This document shows positions 38,698 through 42,545 of a stretch of DNA of 42,545 bases, in pieces. The first letter of the stretch is position 1, and every line of letters begins with the position of its first letter. Made by a program: the position numbers and the translations under genes. The notes below the pieces were generated by a model. That model searched no databases. It was given only the letters and a program-made list of their open reading frames with translations, and was not told the DNA's origin. Location of the stretch: contig MHQW01000041.1 of the NCBI GenBank assembly GCA_001820785.1, positions 19,641-62,185 of the forward strand, in the 5' to 3' direction. The DNA is from Candidatus Sungbacteria bacterium RIFCSPLOWO2_02_FULL_51_17 (GTDB taxonomy: Bacteria; Patescibacteriota; Minisyncoccia; Sungbacterales; GWA2-42-14).

Positions 38698-38800
38698 GCG
38701 AGCAGTGCCCCCTCTTGTGGTCCCGCGCCAACGCGGGATGAAGCTCTGAAAAGAGCTTAGCCTCCTCGGAGGCAAACCACTGGAAGGGGTTCTTTTTTTG
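38698..38800 (+). ncRNA. Structured RNA with terminator, upstream of typA (leader or small RNA)
   Basis: Three hairpins lie inside one closing stem. Hairpin A is CCCGCG/CGCGGG (38722-38737). Hairpin B is AAGCTCT/AGAGCTT with a GAAA tetraloop (38741-38758). Hairpin C is GCCTC/GAGGC with a CTCG loop (38760-38773). The closing stem pairs 38709-38721 (CCCCTCTTGTGGT) with 38776-38789 (ACCACTGGAAGGGG), with one mismatch and one bulge. TTCTTTTTTT follows directly. There is no reading frame. It fits either a separate small RNA or an attenuator controlling typA. Confidence 0.65.
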
Positions 38801-38843
38801 AATGCACGACCGAAAGCAAACGCAATAATTTCTTACCCGCACC

Positions 38844-40661
38844 ATGAACATCAGAAATGTCGCGATCATCGCGCACGTAGACCATGGCAAAACCACATTG
38901 GTGGACGCCTTACTGCGTCAATCCCAGACAAAAATGACGAAGGAGATGTCCGATCGGGAATTTATCATGGACTCAAACGAGCTTGAGCGCGAACGAGGCA
39001 TCACTATTTTTTCAAAAAATGCCTCGGTCACCTGGGAGGGAACGAAAATAAATATCATTGATACGCCGGGACATGCCGACTTCGGCGGCGAGGTTGAGCG
39101 GGTCCTCACCATGGCTGACGGATGTCTTCTTCTCGTTGACGCAAAGGAAGGGCCCATGCCGCAAACCCGCTTCGTGCTCAAACAAGCGCTTGCAAAAAAA
39201 CTCCGCATCATCGTTGTCATCAATAAAATTGATAAACCCGATGCCCGCCCCGACTTTGTGCTTGATAAAACATTTGACCTCTTCATGGAATTGGGCGCAG
39301 ATGATGCAATCGCTGATTTTCCGGTGGTGTACGCCGCGGCAAAACTCGGAAAAGCCGGGGCAACGCCGGCTATTTCAGGCATGCGCGACATCACCCCCAT
39401 ATTTGAAGCGATCCTTGCGCATGTCCCCGCTCCTCACGGAGACCCAGCAAAACCGCTACAAATGCTTATCACAACCATAGGCGCAGACGAGTTCAAAGGG
39501 CGCATCGCCACCGGCCGCGTATATAACGGCATTCTTAGGGCGGGGCAAGACATCGCACACATCGCGCGCGATGGAAGCATAAAAAAATACCGCCTCCCTT
39601 CTATTATGACCTTCACCGGACTTGAACGGATAGATACAACCGAGGTCTTTGCGGGCGACATTGCCGCACTTTCCGGCATTCCCGGTATCACCATCGGCGA
39701 AACAATAGCCGATCCCGAACATCCGTCAGCCCTGCCGCTTCTTACCATAGAAGAGCCGACGGTGAAGATGAATTTCCAAGTCAACGATTCTCCTTTCTGC
39801 GGACAGGAATCGCAATTTTCCACATCACGCCAGGTGCGAGAGCGGTTATTCCGGGAACTAGAAACGGACACGGCGCTTTCGGTCGTTGACGGAACCGATA
39901 ATGATTGGATCGTATCGGGCCGCGGAGAATTGCATCTTGCAATCCTCATAGAGCGCCTGCGCCGTGAAGGATACGAATTCCAGGTATCGCGCCCGCAGGT
40001 CATCACCAAAGAAGCGAACGGAAAAACCATGACGCCATACGAACAAGTGTTCATTGAAACGCCAGAGGCATACGGCGGAAGCATCATACAAAAACTTGGC
40101 CAGCGCAAAGGCACGCTTCAGAACATGAGAACCGAAAACGGTATCGCATTTTTAGAATTCACCATCCCAACGCGCGGGCTTTTCGGATATCGCACGGAAT
40201 TTCTTACCGATACCAAGGGCCTCGGCATCATCAATACGATGTTTGACGGGTACCGCGAAGATCCGGGCGGATGGAATGAGCGCAACCAGGGATCACTTAT
40301 CGCACACGAAACGGGACTTACAAATATGTATGGCATGGTAAATGTGCAGGACCGCGGGACGCTTTTTCTAGGCCCTGGGATCAACGTGTATAAAGGTCAG
40401 GTGGTCGGACAGCACTCGCGCTCAAACGACCTTCACGTGAATGTGTGCAAAACAAAGGAACTCTCAAATATGCGATCAAAAAATGATGCGGCTGCCGAGC
40501 ACTTTAACGCGCCGCGCATCATGGACCTGGAAGACGCGCTTGAGTACATCGGCGACGATGAGCTTGTTGAGGTAACGCCCAAAAACATCCGCATCAGAAA
40601 AATGATACTGGACGCGTCGGAACATAAGCGCAAACAAGCCCTCGGATTCATCCCGCGGTAA
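38844..40661 (+). CDS. typA: GTPase TypA/BipA
   Basis: The 605-residue translational GTPase binds the 70S ribosome and helps large-subunit assembly and stress adaptation. G1 is AHVDHGKTT (10-18), the switch region with ERERGITIFSKN follows (about 48-59), G3 is DTPGHADFGGEVERV, G4 is INKIDKPDARPDFV and G5 lies near the VVYAAAK text. Domain II and the EF-G-like domains follow, with the TypA-specific C-terminal section (NNDLHVNVCKTKELSNMRSK-like) near residue 530. Length and motifs are complete. It follows a structured RNA and terminator. Confidence 0.96.
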   Translation: MNIRNVAIIAHVDHGKTTLVDALLRQSQTKMTKEMSDREFIMDSNELERERGITIFSKNASVTWEGTKINIIDTPGHADFGGEVERVLTMADGCLLLVDAKEGPMPQTRFVLKQALAKKLRIIVVINKIDKPDARPDFVLDKTFDLFMELGADDAIADFPVVYAAAKLGKAGATPAISGMRDITPIFEAILAHVPAPHGDPAKPLQMLITTIGADEFKGRIATGRVYNGILRAGQDIAHIARDGSIKKYRLPSIMTFTGLERIDTTEVFAGDIAALSGIPGITIGETIADPEHPSALPLLTIEEPTVKMNFQVNDSPFCGQESQFSTSRQVRERLFRELETDTALSVVDGTDNDWIVSGRGELHLAILIERLRREGYEFQVSRPQVITKEANGKTMTPYEQVFIETPEAYGGSIIQKLGQRKGTLQNMRTENGIAFLEFTIPTRGLFGYRTEFLTDTKGLGIINTMFDGYREDPGGWNERNQGSLIAHETGLTNMYGMVNVQDRGTLFLGPGINVYKGQVVGQHSRSNDLHVNVCKTKELSNMRSKNDAAAEHFNAPRIMDLEDALEYIGDDELVEVTPKNIRIRKMILDASEHKRKQALGFIPR

Positions 40662-40684
40662 CCACGTACATATCACATTTCTTC

Positions 40685-40713
40685 TTGACACACTCTGGAT
40701 ATGGGCGTACATA
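40685..40713 (+). promoter_or_regulatory. Promoter of the small lipoprotein gene
   Basis: TTGACA (40685-40690), 17 bases, TACATA (40708-40713). Confidence 0.75.
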
Positions 40714-40742
40714 TGAAATAGCACCTCCAATTCGCACACCGA

Positions 40743-41027
40743 ATGAAGCGGGCGATCGCCTCCATTCTCATTGTTGCCATCCTTGGCATTTCGCTTGTCG
40801 GATGCGGCAATACGAAGGTCATCAACGGAGTTGAGTACGACACCTATGGTCTTTTGAACCAGAATGAGAAACAGAATCCGAACATTCAGTATGAGCTCAT
40901 ACTAGGAAATTTGATCTGGGGCGTCGTTCTTGTGGAGACAGTTATAGCGCCGGTCTACTTCTTCGGTTTCTCGCTCTTTGAGCCCGTCGGCCCCAAGTCA
41001 GACATTAAGGGCAAGGTCGTTCGCTAG
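40743..41027 (+). CDS. Small membrane lipoprotein
   Basis: The 94-residue protein has a lipoprotein signal ending in LVGC (Cys at 21), a short outside loop with VINGVEYDTYGLLNQNEK, and a hydrophobic segment (LILGNLIWGVVLVETVIAPV) followed by YFFGFSLFEP. I recall this NGVEYDTYG..N/GN..W...ETI.AP.YF layout from other bacterial small lipoproteins but no function. The leader is about 23 bases, with no Shine-Dalgarno site. Terminator at 41038-41062. Confidence 0.8.
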   Translation: MKRAIASILIVAILGISLVGCGNTKVINGVEYDTYGLLNQNEKQNPNIQYELILGNLIWGVVLVETVIAPVYFFGFSLFEPVGPKSDIKGKVVR

Positions 41028-41037
41028 CGCACATGTC

Positions 41038-41062
41038 CGCCCCTCCGGCGGCATTTTTTATT
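41038..41062 (+). terminator. Terminator of the small lipoprotein gene
   Basis: CCGCC and GGCGG pair around a 5-base loop, then CATTTTTTATTT. Confidence 0.8.
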
Positions 41063-41079
41063 TCTCGACGGGCCGCTCG

Positions 41080-41122
41080 CACAAATAAAAAAGCCCTTCG
41101 CGAACATGCGAGGGGCTTTGCG
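41080..41122 (-). terminator. Terminator of the polytopic membrane protein gene
   Basis: On the minus strand AAGCCCCTCGC pairs with GCGAAGGGCTT (one bulge) and TTTTTATTT follows. Confidence 0.8.
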
Positions 41123-41133
41123 TTCTTGCTCTT

Positions 41134-42150
41134 CTAAGACATGAAGAGATAGGGCCGCACGATGTCGGGATTCGCTTTTATGTACATGAAAAACCCGTAC
41201 ATGAGTCCTGCCATAAGGACCCCGAGATAGGCGTAATTGATCCGATGCCTCACGGGGATCTCGGCGATCTTTTCCAGGACATACAGGATGAAGAACGTCC
41301 CGCCGATCTTCTGCAGCTCACCGATCTGCCAGACGGAACCGACAAACAGCGCGGCACAACCGGCAACGATCGTCACCACCTGAAAGACCCCATAGTTATA
41401 GCGCTTCTCATACCACCGGGATGACGCGATAAGAAGACCAAGATACCCTACAAAACTTCCGAGAAATAGCACGCCCGGCTCAAAGATCTTATACACCGGA
41501 TCGGATGCTCCGATGACGCGGCCCGCGACGAAAAGCGCGAGCATGACGAACGATGCGCTCGTCGCCCTTCCGAGCACATCCTTATTCTGAAATCCAATGA
41601 CATACCCGAGCCCGAGCATCATCACGGTAAATCCAAGCGCTCCCATGAGAGCGGCAACGGCAAGAAACCCGATGAGAGAACTTCCGTACCAGACAGCTGT
41701 TACGCCCCACGCGACCGCAAGACCACCGCACACTGCCCACCCGGTCGGCTCAATATTCCGCATGGTAAACGTAAATGCCAGGGCGCCCGCCAAAAGCGCG
41801 CACCCGGTAAGACCAACAAACGGTGCAACGCCGGGGCTAAGAGCATTCCCCCACCACATAAGACCAAGAGCTGCGGCGTAAAAAAGAACCTCATACAGCG
41901 AAAGCGGGATGAGAACAAAGATGGCAAGGAGCCATCGGCACCAATGAAAAATGATGACGCAAAGCGACAGCACACCAATGCCGATCGCCAACACCCACAT
42001 CGTGTTCACAAACGTGATGAACCCCGCGAACTTCTGCATGCCGGAAAGCTGTGAGGCGCACTCGGGCGAAAGCTCTGCCGCGAATACCGGAGCGACGACC
42101 GCAAGCAGGGCTACAACCAGGAATCCAAGCACAGAGCCGATCTTTCCCAT
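41134..42150 (-). CDS. Polytopic membrane protein with signal peptide
   Basis: The 338-residue protein has a cleavable signal (MGKIGSVLGFLVVALLAVVA, then PVFA/AEL) and about nine further helices (44-66, 75-98, 107-127, 137-160, 166-188, 200-214, 225-243, 256-273 and 310-325). No transport or enzyme motif is recognised. A Cys follows soon after the signal (ECASQL). AGGAAGG lies about five bases before the ATG. A TTGACA/TATATT promoter (16-base spacer) is at 42220-42193. It is divergent from the gene at the window end. Confidence 0.8.
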   Translation of the reverse strand: MGKIGSVLGFLVVALLAVVAPVFAAELSPECASQLSGMQKFAGFITFVNTMWVLAIGIGVLSLCVIIFHWCRWLLAIFVLIPLSLYEVLFYAAALGLMWWGNALSPGVAPFVGLTGCALLAGALAFTFTMRNIEPTGWAVCGGLAVAWGVTAVWYGSSLIGFLAVAALMGALGFTVMMLGLGYVIGFQNKDVLGRATSASFVMLALFVAGRVIGASDPVYKIFEPGVLFLGSFVGYLGLLIASSRWYEKRYNYGVFQVVTIVAGCAALFVGSVWQIGELQKIGGTFFILYVLEKIAEIPVRHRINYAYLGVLMAGLMYGFFMYIKANPDIVRPYLFMS

Positions 42151-42192
42151 GCGAACCTTCCTGTTTTAAGGGGTTGTCAATGAACCGTCAGA

Positions 42193-42274
42193 AATATAGC
42201 AGATAAACAAGAACTGTCAATAGATATGGGCCTTTTTGGCAGATATTGACTTTTTTTATTAGATATGGTATAAT
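42193..42274. promoter_or_regulatory. Back-to-back promoters
   Basis: Minus strand: TTGACA (42220-42215), 16 bases, TATATT (42198-42193). Plus strand: TTGACT (42246-42251), 17 bases, TATAAT (42269-42274). The two -35 elements are 25 bases apart. Confidence 0.8.
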
Positions 42275-42353
42275 TGAGAGATACGGAGTGATAAATCAGA
42301 CCACTAGGTCTTTCCCATACAGAACCTTTCATCAACGTTAGGAGGAACTCTAC

Positions 42354-42545
42354 ATGATGAGCAGGGCGTCTTTGGAGGCGGCTCTCGCGCTGCAAAAGTC
42401 CCTGGCGGCCGACAAGACCGCCCAGGACACAGCAGATGATCTGGCAATTCCGCGCGCGGGTCTCGCGCTTGCGAACTTTCTCTCCTCCGAGGAGGGGAAG
42501 CTCGTCGGCAAGATCCTCGCGGCAAAGGGCACGAGGATTGAAATC
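42354..42545 (+). CDS. Unrecognised protein, 5' part (cut by window end)
   Basis: At least 64 residues are visible, starting MMSRASLEAALALQKSLAAD, with AGGAGG eight bases before the ATG. The visible part is Ala/Leu-rich and probably helical (LAIPRAGLALANFLSSEEGKLVGKILAAKG). It has the same stand-alone style as the two DRTITPESL genes (consensus promoter, strong ribosome site, GC-rich coding sequence), but no residue similarity to them is evident. Confidence 0.65.
   Translation, partial: MMSRASLEAALALQKSLAADKTAQDTADDLAIPRAGLALANFLSSEEGKLVGKILAAKGTRIEI

Noticed and set aside
1-42545. CRISPR array
   Set aside because: The only regularly spaced short repeats are the three 8-mers at 19806-19857, which are too short and too close for a CRISPR array. 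No cas gene is present.

Overview
The window looks like chromosomal DNA of a small-genome bacterium of the Candidate Phyla Radiation (Patescibacteria), most likely from the Parcubacteria group. This is inferred from the gene set: a eukaryote-type IleRS, a DUF5674 protein, many short unrecognised proteins, tightly packed genes and no visible biosynthetic operons. TGA ends genes such as parA, so UGA is a stop here and the recoded Gracilibacteria/Absconditabacteria code does not apply. Most identifications rest on motifs read by eye and on recalled family sequences; no database search was possible.

Layout. The left edge holds the 5' end of a tRNA-Leu (minus strand), divergent from parA-parB and a membrane protein (plus). 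From 2.9 to 16.5 kb nearly everything is on the minus strand: an AI-2E-type permease, an M16 peptidase with glycyl-tRNA synthetase, a membrane-anchored extracellular protein, recO, a zinc-ribbon protein, an IleRS with a histidine-phosphatase domain inserted in it, two tiny cysteine-rich proteins with a membrane protein, and argS. At 16.5-17.85 kb the trans-translation locus smpB / GIY-YIG / ssrA (tmRNA) lies on the plus strand. From 17.9 to 31 kb is a looser accessory region. It has small genes that each carry their own consensus promoter, strong Shine-Dalgarno site and GC-rich terminator. It also has a GHKL-ATPase/STAS-like regulator with three phased repeats at its start, a toxin-antitoxin pair flanked by a repeated hairpin, two paralogous proteins of unknown family, glgA, a LOG-family protein, a DUF5674 protein, a lipoprotein hydrolase, palindrome clusters and an antisense repeat family. 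From 31 to 42.5 kb are a CPBP intramembrane protease, a tryptophanase-like PLP enzyme, a cytochrome c lipoprotein, a methyltransferase, a cation-diffusion facilitator, a phosphodiesterase/phosphatase, typA behind a highly structured leader RNA, a small lipoprotein, a polytopic membrane protein and a gene cut by the right edge.

How the genes work together. The core genes serve chromosome partitioning (parAB), translation (glyS, ileS, argS, typA), ribosome rescue (smpB-ssrA) and repair (recO). The accessory genes point to envelope functions, ion transport, stress response and some capacity for indole production and electron transfer. The most unusual items are the IleRS-phosphatase fusion, the four-way-junction RNA before typA, the 22-bp-phased repeats at the GHKL/STAS gene, the antisense repeat family, and a cytochrome lipoprotein whose only visible start codon is CTG.
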